From contig JAAWIS010000003.1 of NCBI GenBank assembly GCA_022796475.1, forward strand, positions 1 to 64,000: DNA of 64,000 nucleotides, written 5' to 3'. Positions 50,409-59,934 of the stretch are shown here, in pieces (the stretch's first letter is position 1; each line of letters opens with the position of its first letter). This DNA comes from Lachnospiraceae bacterium. Lineage in GTDB: Bacteria > Bacillota > Clostridia > Lachnospirales > Lachnospiraceae. A program made the translations under genes and the position numbers. The notes under the pieces are model-generated. The model saw only the letters and a list, made by a program, of their open reading frames with translations, was not told where the DNA came from and made no database searches.

Positions 50409-51368
50409 CTAAAACTGTACATATTCCCGAATCTCTTTTGCGGGCTCGATACGTTCTGCATACAGAACTGGTCCTTTTTCTCCGTAATCCTTCCAAAACT
50501 CGTATGCTACTTTTGCCGTCACATGAACCCACTGTTTTGTTTCCAGATTCCTGGCTTCTCTGGCCTTGCAGACATAGCCGATAAATGTCATATCTGCCTC
50601 GCAGCAGGTCATAGCCATCCGCCCCGGCACAAAATAATTTTTTGGAAAATCCGGAGTTTTTAAAACCATTCCAGTAAATTCCACCATCTTCCCTTCATAA
50701 CGTTTTGGCACATCCATACAATCAAAATACCAGATTCCAAAATCTTCCGGTTCAATCCGGATGCAGTCTGCATGTACATCGTAAGGCAGATCCTCTTCCA
50801 GCAGTTCCTGCTGAATTTCGCCTTCCTTATCCTCCAGAACAAGCTGTCCATTCTGACACATAGCGCGAATGGTCCGGCGGTAGGCCGTCAGCATTTCATC
50901 GGCAATTCCATCACAGCGATTGCAGATTACCAATTCTGAATTGCGGAGCATTGCTCCTAAAAGAGGTTTCATATTTGCAATATAAAGGTTTAATGTAGAA
51001 CCGTCTAAAATCGTTACCTGCTGATAAATCGACCAGTCCTCCGGAAGCATAAGCTCATCCTGGTTCCACATGCCGTTCCATTCAATTAATACCCGTTCCG
51101 GATTATTAAGAAGTTCCAAATCTGTCAGATACTCCGGCGTAAGCTGCTTCCGGTCTTCTACATAAACTGCAGTGGTGTTGGTTCGTTCCAGCAATGTTTC
51201 CTCATACTCCCTGTCACCTTCCTCACAGATAATCAAAAGGGTTTTCCCTGTTGTCTGGAAATAGTCCTGAGCCATGGTAAACTGCAAAAACTGTGTCTTT
51301 CCTGCTTCCAGAAAACCATTAATCAAAAATACCGGTATCATATCGTCCTCTAACTCATAGTCTGCCAT
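50409..51368 (-). CDS. COG0523-like GTPase fused to a TIGR03943/DUF1980-like domain
   Basis: Protein of about 319 residues. The N-terminal G domain has P-loop INGFLEAGKTQF and NRCD in place of NKxD; the CxCC metal motif of COG0523 is absent. From about residue 215 the sequence FTGMVLKTPDFPKNYFVPGR, then MTCCEADMTFIGYV and WVHVTAKV, resembles the TIGR03943 domain of the YcgQ family. The start at 51368 fits AGGAG spacing. It lies next to the metal-binding COG0523 protein at 51456 on the same strand, and both may serve zinc allocation. The fusion is inferred by eye; function unknown. Confidence 0.68.
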   Translation of the reverse strand: MADYELEDDMIPVFLINGFLEAGKTQFLQFTMAQDYFQTTGKTLLIICEEGDREYEETLLERTNTTAVYVEDRKQLTPEYLTDLELLNNPERVLIEWNGMWNQDELMLPEDWSIYQQVTILDGSTLNLYIANMKPLLGAMLRNSELVICNRCDGIADEMLTAYRRTIRAMCQNGQLVLEDKEGEIQQELLEEDLPYDVHADCIRIEPEDFGIWYFDCMDVPKRYEGKMVEFTGMVLKTPDFPKNYFVPGRMAMTCCEADMTFIGYVCKAREARNLETKQWVHVTAKVAYEFWKDYGEKGPVLYAERIEPAKEIREYVQF

Positions 51369-51455
51369 ATCCTTAACTCCTGTCATGTCTGAATCCGATC
51401 CTAATTGTTCTGCTTAACTGCCATAGAAGTACTGCTTCCACAATTATGATTGCAG

Positions 51456-52625
51456 TTACTGTTTCCCAAAAGCCTGATTTAACTGATCTTCTTTAAGACG
51501 TGCGCCGATTACGCACACCTTTCCAGTGTAGTCCGGTTTTCCTTCCCGAATTTCATACTGCTCCGGAACCAGGTCAAAATACAGCCACGTTCCGGCTTCC
51601 TCTGCCGGAAGCATTCCTTTTGCCCGGAGAACCTCCCCAAAAGCAGTGGTTTCCGCCAGTTTCTCCAAAATCTCTTCCAGTTTTTTTCTGGCACATGGAA
51701 CTGTAGTTTCCAGCCCCCAGCTTGTAAAAATCTCATCTGCATGATGATGGTGATCATGACAGCCGCAGTCACATTCACCATCGTGGTGATGATGAACATG
51801 ACACGCCTCTTCGCCGTGATGATGGCCGTGACACTCTTCTTCATGGTGGTGATGGTCATGACACCCCTCTTCGCCGTGATGATGGCCGTGACACTCTTCT
51901 TCATGATGGTGATGGTCATGACATCCCTCTTCGCCGTGATGATGGTGGTCATGACATCCTTCCTCATGGTGGTGGTGATGATCTTGATACGTTTCCTTTA
52001 CCTGTGCCAGCAAATCGGCCATCATGGTATCCGGCTTTTCGATAATCTCTAAAAGCTGAGATCCGGTAAGCTGATTCAGCGGTGTTGTAATAACCGTAGC
52101 TTCATTATTAAGCTCCCGAATCATGGCCACTGCTTCTTCTACCTTATTTTGATCTGCAATATCTGTACGGCTTAACACAATATTACCGGCATACTGGATC
52201 TGGTTATTAAAAAATTCCCCGAAATTCTTCCTATACATTTTACATTTTTTAACATCCACCACAGTAATGGAACTGTTAAGGACAACATCCAAATCTGCTG
52301 ACACATCGCGGACTGCCTTCATTACATCGGATAGCTTCCCAACCCCGGAAGGTTCAATCATTACCCGCTGGGGCTGATACTTTGTAATCACTTCTGCCAG
52401 AGATTTGCCAAAATCCCCAACCAGCGAGCAGCAAATGCATCCAGAGTTCATCTCACGGATTTCGATGCTGGAATCCTTTAAAAAACCACCGTCAATCCCG
52501 ATCTCGCCAAATTCATTTTCAATCAAAACTACCTGCTCCCCTGCAATGGCTTCCTCTAAAAGTTTCTTAATAAATGTAGTTTTTCCTGCTCCTAAAAAAC
52601 CTGAGATTACATCAATTTTTGTCAT
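51456..52625 (-). CDS. COG0523/CobW-family metallochaperone GTPase with His-rich tandem repeats
   Basis: Protein of 389 residues of the G3E family. P-loop ISGFLGAGKTTF near residue 10, the metal-binding CxCC motif in MNSGCICCSLVGD near 66, and SRTDIAD as the NKxD equivalent. Between the G domain and the CobW C-terminal domain is a Cys/His-rich segment of about 85 residues with repeated CHDHHHH and CHGHHHG units, which should bind several zinc or nickel ions. The C-terminus has the usual LRAKGMLPAEEAGTW and QYEIREG blocks. Start at 52625. A zinc ABC importer lies 5 kb away on the same strand. Confidence 0.92.
   Translation of the reverse strand: MTKIDVISGFLGAGKTTFIKKLLEEAIAGEQVVLIENEFGEIGIDGGFLKDSSIEIREMNSGCICCSLVGDFGKSLAEVITKYQPQRVMIEPSGVGKLSDVMKAVRDVSADLDVVLNSSITVVDVKKCKMYRKNFGEFFNNQIQYAGNIVLSRTDIADQNKVEEAVAMIRELNNEATVITTPLNQLTGSQLLEIIEKPDTMMADLLAQVKETYQDHHHHHEEGCHDHHHHGEEGCHDHHHHEEECHGHHHGEEGCHDHHHHEEECHGHHHGEEACHVHHHHDGECDCGCHDHHHHADEIFTSWGLETTVPCARKKLEEILEKLAETTAFGEVLRAKGMLPAEEAGTWLYFDLVPEQYEIREGKPDYTGKVCVIGARLKEDQLNQAFGKQ
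51741..51984. repeat. Tandem repeat encoding the His-rich metal loop
   Basis: GTGATGATGG-like units run through the loop; the 60-base unit at 51801-51860 is repeated almost exactly at 51861-51920. The period is a multiple of three, so length changes keep the frame. This region can vary in length between strains. Confidence 0.8.
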
Positions 52626-52843
52626 ATTATCGATTCCTTCTTTCTTTCCTTTCATCCAGAAGCGCTCTTTCACCCTGTCAACGGCTGCTTTCCTAACCGA
52701 TTTCCTAATAAAACTGCTGTAATATGATATCGATTTTTATTTTGGCACAAAGAAGAGAGAAAGTCAAGCATCCCTGCAGGCCAGAAACGGCTTTCACTGT
52801 CCTGAGCATTCAGAATCCTTCCCGATCCTGCTATATAACGCTG

Positions 52844-53644
52844 CTATGCCCTGCCGGCTTCCGGTTCAATCCCAAAAAGCCGCTCTGTGTTGTTTTTTGC
52901 ATGTTCCAGCAAAACTTCCTCTTCCACTTCCATACAGGCGGCCAGTTCTTTTGCCACATACCGGATATTTTGGGGCACATTTATCCTCCCCAGTCCCGGC
53001 ACATTCCGGGGCGTTAAATAGGGCGCATCCGTTTCAATTAAAATCCGGTCAAGAGGTATTATCTTGACTGCTTTTTTCAGATCCCCTGCCCTTTTCGGAT
53101 CGCAGATCCATCCTGTAATCCCAATAGAAAATCCCATAGAAAGATACTGCTGAAGCAATTTTAAATTTCCAGTAAAACAGTGAACTACTGATTTGCTGCA
53201 GATCTCCGGATGCTTCTTAAATCTTTTTATAAATTCATCCGCTGCAGACCTCTCATGAAGAAACAGAGGCTTTCCAAGCCGCTCAGCCAGCACAATATGC
53301 TTTTCCAGGCACCGGATCTGGTTTTCCCTGGAAGAAAACATCCGGTCAAAATCAAGGCCGCATTCTCCTATCGCCACGATTTTAGGATTATTGACTGCCA
53401 ATTGTTCAATGAGCTCAAAATCCTCTTTTTTTGCAGAATCTGCATTATGAGGATGGATCCCGGCTGTTCCGTAAACATTATGTTCTGCCACAAACTCATG
53501 AATCATCTGATTTTCCCGCCTGTCAGTTCCTGTCAGGATGCAGCACACTCCAGCTTCTTTCGCATCCCGGATCACCTTTTCCGGATCTGGAAACTGGCGG
53601 CAGAACAAATTTAAGCCAATGTCATAATACGTAATCTTCATCAT
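52844..53644 (-). CDS. tatD: TatD-family metal-dependent hydrolase/DNase
   Basis: Amidohydrolase-like protein of 266 residues. It begins with ITYYDIGLNLFCRQF, the TatD form in which the usual DTHxH is DIGxN. Other landmarks: IGECGLDFDRM (metal Glu), KPLFLHERSA (His), VVHCFTGNL (His), and LIETDAPYLTPRN (Asp). TatD proteins are 3'-5' exonucleases for DNA repair and quality control. Two adjacent ATGs exist; either could be used after AAGGGG. It lies 54 bases after the KtrA-type gene. Confidence 0.92.
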   Translation of the reverse strand: MMKITYYDIGLNLFCRQFPDPEKVIRDAKEAGVCCILTGTDRRENQMIHEFVAEHNVYGTAGIHPHNADSAKKEDFELIEQLAVNNPKIVAIGECGLDFDRMFSSRENQIRCLEKHIVLAERLGKPLFLHERSAADEFIKRFKKHPEICSKSVVHCFTGNLKLLQQYLSMGFSIGITGWICDPKRAGDLKKAVKIIPLDRILIETDAPYLTPRNVPGLGRINVPQNIRYVAKELAACMEVEEEVLLEHAKNNTERLFGIEPEAGRA

Positions 53645-53697
53645 GGATCCCCTTCCCTGTTTTAAATAAATCTGCTTATTTTCTGCAGGTTTTCTTC

Positions 53698-54354
53698 TTA
53701 TTTCAGTTTCTCCAAAATCTGGTCAATATCTGCTTTTGTTCCAATTACCATCAGATGGTCAACTTCCTGAATCACATAGTCAGCAGAAGGCATCATATTC
53801 ATAGCGCCTTCCGGTCGCTTTACCGCTAAAATGCTGATATGGTAAACATTGCGCAGCATCAAATCTTTTAAGCTCTTCCCTACCCATTCCAGGACAGGCG
53901 GTATCTCATAAATTGAAAATTCATCGGTCAGCTCAATATAGTCGAAAACATGGTTGGCGCTGTAGCGCACTGCCAGTTTCTCTGCAATATCCCGATCCGG
54001 ATAAATTACCTCATCTGCCCCGTTGCGAAGCAGGAATTTAGCATGGATATCACGGTTTGCTTTGCTGACCACATATTTGGCGCCCAGCTCCTTTACCAGG
54101 CTTGTGATCTCCAGGCTGCTCTGAAAATTCGTTCCAATACACACAAAACAAATGTCAAAATTTGCTACTCCTAAACTTCTTAACACCGTTTCATTGGTAC
54201 AGTCGCCGATCTTTGCGCTGACCACCAGAGGAAGCATATCTTCCAGCCGCTCCTCTTCCTGATCCACGATCATAATCTCATTATCCAGCGCCGCCAGATT
54301 GCGGCATAAGTGCTGACCAAACCGGCCCATTCCTATAATCAATATTGATTTCAT
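53698..54354 (-). CDS. ktrA: Potassium uptake regulatory subunit (KtrA/TrkA)
   Basis: Cytosolic regulator of about 218 residues. The N-terminal Rossmann domain has ILIIGMGRFGQHLCRNL and the acidic VDQEEERL; the C-terminal TrkA_C domain runs from about residue 140. A single-copy RCK protein of this size is KtrA-like. It gates KtrB by binding ATP/ADP or NAD. The ATG at 54354 is preferred to a TTG four codons upstream, which lies on the AAAGG sequence. Partner membrane gene directly upstream. Confidence 0.93.
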   Translation of the reverse strand: MKSILIIGMGRFGQHLCRNLAALDNEIMIVDQEEERLEDMLPLVVSAKIGDCTNETVLRSLGVANFDICFVCIGTNFQSSLEITSLVKELGAKYVVSKANRDIHAKFLLRNGADEVIYPDRDIAEKLAVRYSANHVFDYIELTDEFSIYEIPPVLEWVGKSLKDLMLRNVYHISILAVKRPEGAMNMMPSADYVIQEVDHLMVIGTKADIDQILEKLK

Positions 54355-54450
54355 ACCTGTTTCCAACCTTTCCGCCCTTTATTTTCCTTTTTTACAGGAA
54401 CCTATCCTTCATTTTTCGTTCCGCCATAAGTAAAAGGAGATTCCTGTTCC

Positions 54451-55872
54451 CTATCCCACTGTAATCCGTTCCACTGGCAGACGCACAGGCGGCTTTTTCT
54501 TTGACTGAGTAAAAGCAAGAGCAGAAGATAAGCTTCCCACCCGCCCGCAGTACATCAGCACCACCAAGGCCAATTTCGAAACCGGAAACAGTTCCCTGGT
54601 GATCCCGGTAGACATCCCGGCTGTGCCAATGGCAGAAAATGTTTCAAATAATACATCTGACATCAAAAGGCCAGGCTGGAATACCACAATCCACACGGAT
54701 GCAGCAATTGCCAATGCCAGATTAAACGATAATATAAGGCCTGCCTGCCGCACTGCACTGTCGTCCAGCCTGCGGTTATAAACATTCATGCCATCCGTCT
54801 GATTGACACTGGCACGGATGGAGAGAAGCAGCACTGCTAATGTGGTGGTTTTAATCCCGCCTGCCGTAGATCCCGGGCTTCCCCCTATAAACATCAGCAC
54901 AATGGTAACTAATTTGCTTCCGTCTGTTAACGCCGCTGTATCAGTAGTATTAAAACCTGCCGTCCTGGCTGTAACTGACTGGAACAGAGAACTCCAAATC
55001 TGTCCCCCAAGCCCCATTTTTGCCATCACATGATTTCGCTCTAAGAGGAAGAACAAAACCCCGCCTCCCAGAATTAATACTCCTGTTGTTACCAGCACAA
55101 TTTTTGTGTGCAGCAGATATTTCCGGAAATGAAACTTATGTTTTGACAGATCATCCCACACAATAAATCCAATGCCGCCTGCCACAATCAGACTCATAAT
55201 GGTAAGATTCACCAGCCAGTCGTCATAATAAAATGTAAGGGAACTATAAGGCTCCCGAAATCCCATTAAGTCAAAGCCTCCATTGCAGAAAGCTGAAACC
55301 GAGTGGAAGATTCCGTAATATACGCCTTTTAAAAAGCCCAGTTCCGGCACAAAGCGAATGGAAAGAAGCAGCGCCCCCACTCCTTCAAACAGTAAGGTTC
55401 CCTGGACGATTTTTTTTGCCAGGCGCACCACACCGCCGATTTGAAGAGTATTCACACTCTCCTGCATCAGTCCCCGTTCCTTTAACCCAATCTTTCGGCG
55501 CAGAATAATTGAGAGAAACACACCGATAGTAATAAATCCAAGACCTCCGATCTGTATCATCAGAAGAATTGTCATCTGCCCAATTAACGTCCATTGACTC
55601 CAGGTATCAGCAGCTACCAGCCCGGTGACACAAGTAGCGCTGGTAGCCGTAAGCAGGCAATTGACAAACCCCAGGCTCTCTCCGCTCCGATTGGAAACCG
55701 GAAGCATCAATATGACTGTCCCTATCAGGATAATGCCGAAAAAACCATATGCAATAAACTGAGTCTGGGACAGATGATTTCTGGTTCCAAACCAGCATTT
55801 CAGCCAGGATGGAAGCCCCTTTCTTTTTCCCGTGTTTTTATTTTTTACCCAACAATTTAAAACATTTTTCAT
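54451..55872 (-). CDS. ktrB: Potassium transporter membrane subunit (KtrB/TrkH)
   Basis: Cation transporter of 473 residues with four M1-P-M2 repeats. Filter-like segments are TSATCVTGLVAADT, CNGGFDLMG, ARTAGFNTTD and GTAGMSTGITREL, each with the key Gly. The start at 55872 follows GGAGG and overlaps the upstream permease stop (ATGA). Potassium uptake is coupled to sodium or protons in this family. It is cotranscribed with ktrA and, unusually, with a zinc-type ABC importer. Confidence 0.94.
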   Translation of the reverse strand: MKNVLNCWVKNKNTGKRKGLPSWLKCWFGTRNHLSQTQFIAYGFFGIILIGTVILMLPVSNRSGESLGFVNCLLTATSATCVTGLVAADTWSQWTLIGQMTILLMIQIGGLGFITIGVFLSIILRRKIGLKERGLMQESVNTLQIGGVVRLAKKIVQGTLLFEGVGALLLSIRFVPELGFLKGVYYGIFHSVSAFCNGGFDLMGFREPYSSLTFYYDDWLVNLTIMSLIVAGGIGFIVWDDLSKHKFHFRKYLLHTKIVLVTTGVLILGGGVLFFLLERNHVMAKMGLGGQIWSSLFQSVTARTAGFNTTDTAALTDGSKLVTIVLMFIGGSPGSTAGGIKTTTLAVLLLSIRASVNQTDGMNVYNRRLDDSAVRQAGLILSFNLALAIAASVWIVVFQPGLLMSDVLFETFSAIGTAGMSTGITRELFPVSKLALVVLMYCGRVGSLSSALAFTQSKKKPPVRLPVERITVG

Positions 55873-56693
55873 CTCCGTATCCTCCCTGCTGCCTGCCAGG
55901 CTGTAAACAGCAAAAAGCAAATCAGATTTACCACCACTATGCTGGCTCCTGCCGGAGTGGAAAAGGTATAGGAAAGGGTCATTCCCAAAACAAAGCAGCC
56001 TGCTGAAACCAAGCCGGAGGAGATCACCACTCCCCGAAAGCTTTTCCATACCCGCATGGATGTAAGCGCCGGAAAAATAACCAGGCTGGAAATCAGCATG
56101 GCGCCCATCATCCGCATACCCAGCACAATGGTAACTGCCGTTAAAACAGCAATAAGTACATTATAAAAACCTACCCTTACTCCTGTGGCCTTAGCAAAGC
56201 TCTCGTCAAAGGTTACTGCAAACAGCTTATGGTAGCAAAATACAAACAAACCGAATACAACGGCTGACAGCACAATACTTAGCTTCACATCAAAAGGACT
56301 CATAGCTAAAATACTGCCAAACATATAGCTGCTGATATCGGTGGTCATCCCTGTGGTCATAGAAGTTACAATAATGCCAATGGCCAAAGCGCTGGCTGAG
56401 ATTAAGGCAATAGCGGCATCACTTTTCAGCCTTCCGTTTTCCGTAATCCGAAGCAGGAAAAAAGCCGACATCACAACCACTGGGATCGATACTGCCAAAG
56501 GCGACCATCCAAAGGCTATGGCAATGGAAAGAGCTCCAAAGGATACATGGGACAAACCATCCCCTATCATGGAATAACGCTTTAAAACCAGGCTTACTCC
56601 TAAAAGGGACGCACAGAGTGAAACTAAAATCCCTCCCACAAAAGCCCGGACCAAAAAAGGGTAGGACAGCATTTCTATCATAACACCTGTCAT
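55869..56693 (-). CDS. znuB: Zinc/manganese ABC transporter permease (ZnuB-like)
   Basis: Permease of 274 residues with about eight transmembrane segments of the ABC-3 family. Characteristic are SLVLKRYSMIGDGLSHVSFG and GMRMMGAMLISSLVIFPALT. It overlaps the ATPase gene upstream and ktrB downstream by four bases each, so all are translationally coupled. Metal specificity within the zinc/manganese/iron set cannot be fixed from sequence. Confidence 0.93.
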   Translation of the reverse strand: MTGVMIEMLSYPFLVRAFVGGILVSLCASLLGVSLVLKRYSMIGDGLSHVSFGALSIAIAFGWSPLAVSIPVVVMSAFFLLRITENGRLKSDAAIALISASALAIGIIVTSMTTGMTTDISSYMFGSILAMSPFDVKLSIVLSAVVFGLFVFCYHKLFAVTFDESFAKATGVRVGFYNVLIAVLTAVTIVLGMRMMGAMLISSLVIFPALTSMRVWKSFRGVVISSGLVSAGCFVLGMTLSYTFSTPAGASIVVVNLICFLLFTAWQAAGRIRR

Positions 56694-57436
56694 CTTCTGC
56701 CGCCTCCCCTCTTATTTTCTTTCTGGATTTCCTGGCTGTCACCTAAAAATTTTCTTCCTGCCTGACTATTCCGGTACTGGGATACGGTTCCGTAAAACAG
56801 TACTCTCTGCTGCAGATGAAGAATTTTGTTAGCTTGGCTTACCACATTCTGAATATCGTGGGATACCATCAATATTGCTACTTTTTCCTCCCGGTTTAAT
56901 TTCCGTAAAATCCCATAAAATTCCTGAATTGCCGAAGGATCCAGCCCTGTAATCGGTTCATCTAAAACAAGCAGCCTGCTGGTAGCGCAAAGAGCCCTTG
57001 CAATCAAAACTCTTTGCTGCTGCCCTCCTGACAGCTCCCGGTAACAGTGATTTTTCAAAGGTGTGATTCCCAGGATTTCCATCCGCTCTAAGGTAATCCG
57101 TTTTTCTTCCTTTGTATAAAAAGGCCGGATTCCTCTGCGGCTTAAGCAGCCTGACTGCACTACTTCATAAACCGTAGCCGGAAAGTCCCTTTGGGCTGCC
57201 GTCTGCTGGGGGAGATATCCGATTCCTCTTCCCTTCAGCTCTTCCGCTATTGTCAGTGTTCCTGCAGTCGGCTTTAACAGTCCTAAAATCCCTTTCATCA
57301 AAGTACTTTTTCCGGAACCGTTTTCTCCTACAATGCAAAGGTAATCGCCTGAATGAATTTCCATGCTCACATCTACCACCGCATCATAATTCTCATATCC
57401 AAAATCTACATGATCACATGTAATCAGTGCACTCAT
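56690..57436 (-). CDS. znuC: Zinc/manganese ABC transporter ATPase (ZnuC-like)
   Basis: ATPase of 248 residues. Walker A is VGENGSGKSTLMKGI, the Q-loop IGYLPQQTA, the signature LSGGQQQRVLIARAL, Walker B LLVLDEPITGLD and the switch histidine in MVSHDIQNV. It energises the ZnuB-like permease and lies seven bases after the binding-protein stop. Confidence 0.95.
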   Translation of the reverse strand: MSALITCDHVDFGYENYDAVVDVSMEIHSGDYLCIVGENGSGKSTLMKGILGLLKPTAGTLTIAEELKGRGIGYLPQQTAAQRDFPATVYEVVQSGCLSRRGIRPFYTKEEKRITLERMEILGITPLKNHCYRELSGGQQQRVLIARALCATSRLLVLDEPITGLDPSAIQEFYGILRKLNREEKVAILMVSHDIQNVVSQANKILHLQQRVLFYGTVSQYRNSQAGRKFLGDSQEIQKENKRGGGRR

Positions 57437-57443
57437 ATTCTGC

Positions 57444-58475
57444 CTACTCCATAATTCCGATTTCTAAATTTTTTACATTCTGCTTCATTAGCTGCAGATA
57501 TGTGACGCCTTCTTCAAATTCTTTTCTGGTCACGTTATGGCAGGAATGAAGCAGCAGCGGCTTAGCCCCTGTTTCCTCTCCGATAATCTCTGCCACCCGA
57601 TGGCTGGAAAGTTCCAGATAATAGACGGCTGGAAGCTGTTTGCTTCTTACCTGTTCAATCAAATAAGCAATGGTTCTGGCACTCGGTTCCGTATCGCCGG
57701 AACATCCCAAAAAAGCTGCCCTGTAAGAAAGCTGATACCGCTCTGCCAGATACCGAAAGGGGAATTTATCCCCTACAATGATCATATCCCGTTTTCGATT
57801 TTCAGTGACCTGTAAAAAAGCCTGGTCAAGCTCGTTTAGTTCATTGATGTACCTTCTTGTATTTTCCAGATAGAGCGCCTTATGAGCCGGATCTTCTTCA
57901 ATCAGAACCTGGCTGATTGCTTTGACGATTTTAATTGCATTTGCCGGGGAAGTCCAGATATGTTCATCATACTCGATCTCCTTTACCTGCCCCGGCTCAT
58001 AAGAAGAATGACGGTGTTCATGGCTGTCATGGACATTCTCTTCCATGCCTTCCACCAGCTCTTCTTCCAAAACATCCACAGATTCCATCATGCTGACAGC
58101 CCGAAGTTCCTCTGTTTCCAGCGATTCTAACGCCGCTTCCACCCACAGTTCCATTTCCCCGCCATTATAGAAAAAAATGTCGGAATCCTGAATCCCAATC
58201 ATATCCGCCGGCGTAGGTTCAAATGAATGGCTGTCCATTCCCGCCGGAACTACCAGCTTTAAACGAACCTGGTCGCCGGCAATCTGACGCACAAAATCAT
58301 AATAAGGAAATAACGTGGTAGTTACCTGCAGCCCCTCTGATTCCTCACGATTTAAGACATTTTCGCTTAGGTTTGTACCGGAATCCATCCCTTTTTGGCA
58401 GCCATTTATGAGCGCCCCTGCTGCAGCTATAAAAACCACAGCCAGCCATTTCATTTTCTTCAAACGATTCCTCAC
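57444..58475 (-). CDS. znuA: Zinc-binding lipoprotein (ZnuA/AdcA-like)
   Basis: Cluster A-I solute-binding lipoprotein of 343 residues; lipobox ALINGC, Cys26. Metal ligand regions are GMDSHSFEPTPADM and YDEHIWTSPANAIK with their His. The usual third His site reads VGDKFPFRYLAERY, a variant found in a Firmicute subclass, so the third ligand may differ. A short His-rich loop, VHDSHEHRHSSYEP, is typical of zinc rather than manganese members. It starts the znuA-znuC-znuB set 37 bases after the MATE gene. No Zur box was seen. Confidence 0.92.
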   Translation of the reverse strand: MRNRLKKMKWLAVVFIAAAGALINGCQKGMDSGTNLSENVLNREESEGLQVTTTLFPYYDFVRQIAGDQVRLKLVVPAGMDSHSFEPTPADMIGIQDSDIFFYNGGEMELWVEAALESLETEELRAVSMMESVDVLEEELVEGMEENVHDSHEHRHSSYEPGQVKEIEYDEHIWTSPANAIKIVKAISQVLIEEDPAHKALYLENTRRYINELNELDQAFLQVTENRKRDMIIVGDKFPFRYLAERYQLSYRAAFLGCSGDTEPSARTIAYLIEQVRSKQLPAVYYLELSSHRVAEIIGEETGAKPLLLHSCHNVTRKEFEEGVTYLQLMKQNVKNLEIGIME

Positions 58476-58512
58476 TTTCTGTCCAAATTACTGTCGTTTT
58501 ATTTGTGCTGGC

Positions 58513-59874
58513 CTAAATCTTTACTGAAGTCCATTTTCCCGACTTAAAACGCCAGGTAGTCAGGAAAAAACGGCTTAGCTGATCTGCCATAATCCCCATC
58601 CATACCCCTAAAAGACCGAGTCCAAACACATAGCCCATCATATAGGAACCTAGTGTTCGAACCAGTGTAACGCTGAAGGTGGATGCAATCATGGTAAAGA
58701 TCACGTCGCCGGCTCCCCGCAGGCAGCCCATATAGATAACCTGGGCAATCTGAAGGATTACGATCAAAACCATAAGCCTCATGATTTTCACACCCATATC
58801 TATAATTTCCGGTTCTTCAAAAAACAATCGATACAGCGCCCTTCCGCCTAAAAGATACACCATTGATAGGAACAGGGAAATCACATTCCCTATCCTTTGG
58901 CAGATATTTCCGTAACGGACTGCTTCATCCGGTGTTTTTTCGCCTAAACTTCTCCCAATCAGGGCTACCGCTGCCGCCTGCATTCCATCCCCAAAGGAAA
59001 AGGACACACTCATAATATTCATGCCCACCTGATGGGCTGCCATAGCATTTGTTCCTAAATTTGCCGCCATCACAGCCGTTGACATAAAGCCAATCCGCAT
59101 CAGCACCTGTTCCGTAAATACGCTGGAACTGATTTTAACCATGCTTCGCACTGGTTCAAAAGACAGGCCAATCCTCTCCTTACGTACATATGGCATACTG
59201 ATGAACCCATCTTTTAATAAAGATCGGATACTCATAATACAGGCAATCACCGTACCGAATACAGTAGCAAAAGCCGCTCCTTTAATCCCCAGGGCCGGAA
59301 AGCCAAAGTGACCGTTAATAATCAGGTAATTTCCAATCATATTCACCATGTTGGACGTTACATTCGTTTTCATGGCAATCCTGGTATTTCCTGCTCCCCG
59401 CTGAGCCGCATTAATCACCAGGGAAATAATATTAAAGAGCATGCCGCCCATAATCAGCCGGAAATACAAAACAGCGTCCTCATGAGTATCCTGGTTGGAA
59501 CCGCAAAGAGTAATAATCGGTTCTGCCAGTATCACGCAAAGAATACTCACAGCGATCCCGGCTGCCACGGTAAATACAAGAGCTGCCATCAGCGCCTGGT
59601 TCGCTCCTTTTTTATCCTGCTCTCCCCGCCTTCTGGCTACAATAGCGGAAACAGAAACATTCAGGGCAATAAACAGCGCCATTCCTAAAAATTTCGGCTG
59701 AGTGGTAAGCCCCACTGCCGCTACTGCGGAAGCTCCCAGAGAGCTTACCATCAGTGAATCAATCAAACCTGCCAATGCTACGAAAAAGGACTCCAGCACA
59801 GAAGGCCATGCCATTTTAATGGCTGTATTGATCCGTTTCTTATTATCATAAATATACGATGTAATCCCCGCCAT
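58513..59874 (-). CDS. MATE-family efflux transporter
   Basis: Multidrug and toxin extrusion protein of about 453 residues with twelve transmembrane segments in two halves. It carries the MATE hallmarks MAWPSVLESFFVALAGLIDS at the N-terminus and GRALYRLFFEEPEIIDMG between halves. It exports drugs or metabolites against sodium or protons; the substrate is unknown. I start at the ATG at 59874 rather than a TTG three codons earlier. It precedes the zinc importer genes by 37 bases, so transcripts may be shared. Confidence 0.93.
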   Translation of the reverse strand: MAGITSYIYDNKKRINTAIKMAWPSVLESFFVALAGLIDSLMVSSLGASAVAAVGLTTQPKFLGMALFIALNVSVSAIVARRRGEQDKKGANQALMAALVFTVAAGIAVSILCVILAEPIITLCGSNQDTHEDAVLYFRLIMGGMLFNIISLVINAAQRGAGNTRIAMKTNVTSNMVNMIGNYLIINGHFGFPALGIKGAAFATVFGTVIACIMSIRSLLKDGFISMPYVRKERIGLSFEPVRSMVKISSSVFTEQVLMRIGFMSTAVMAANLGTNAMAAHQVGMNIMSVSFSFGDGMQAAAVALIGRSLGEKTPDEAVRYGNICQRIGNVISLFLSMVYLLGGRALYRLFFEEPEIIDMGVKIMRLMVLIVILQIAQVIYMGCLRGAGDVIFTMIASTFSVTLVRTLGSYMMGYVFGLGLLGVWMGIMADQLSRFFLTTWRFKSGKWTSVKI

Positions 59875-59934
59875 CTTATGCAACCTGTCTTTCTTTTGTA
59901 TTCTTCTGCTTACTTTTTTGAATCATCCATTTTT

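Noticed and set aside
51509..51967. Long antisense frames across the His-rich region
   Set aside because: They are products of the repetitive codons; the strand with GTPase motifs is the coding one.
51741..51984. Regular short repeats that could be mistaken for a CRISPR array
   Set aside because: The units are in frame, adjacent without spacers, and encode CHDHHHH repeats inside an intact gene.
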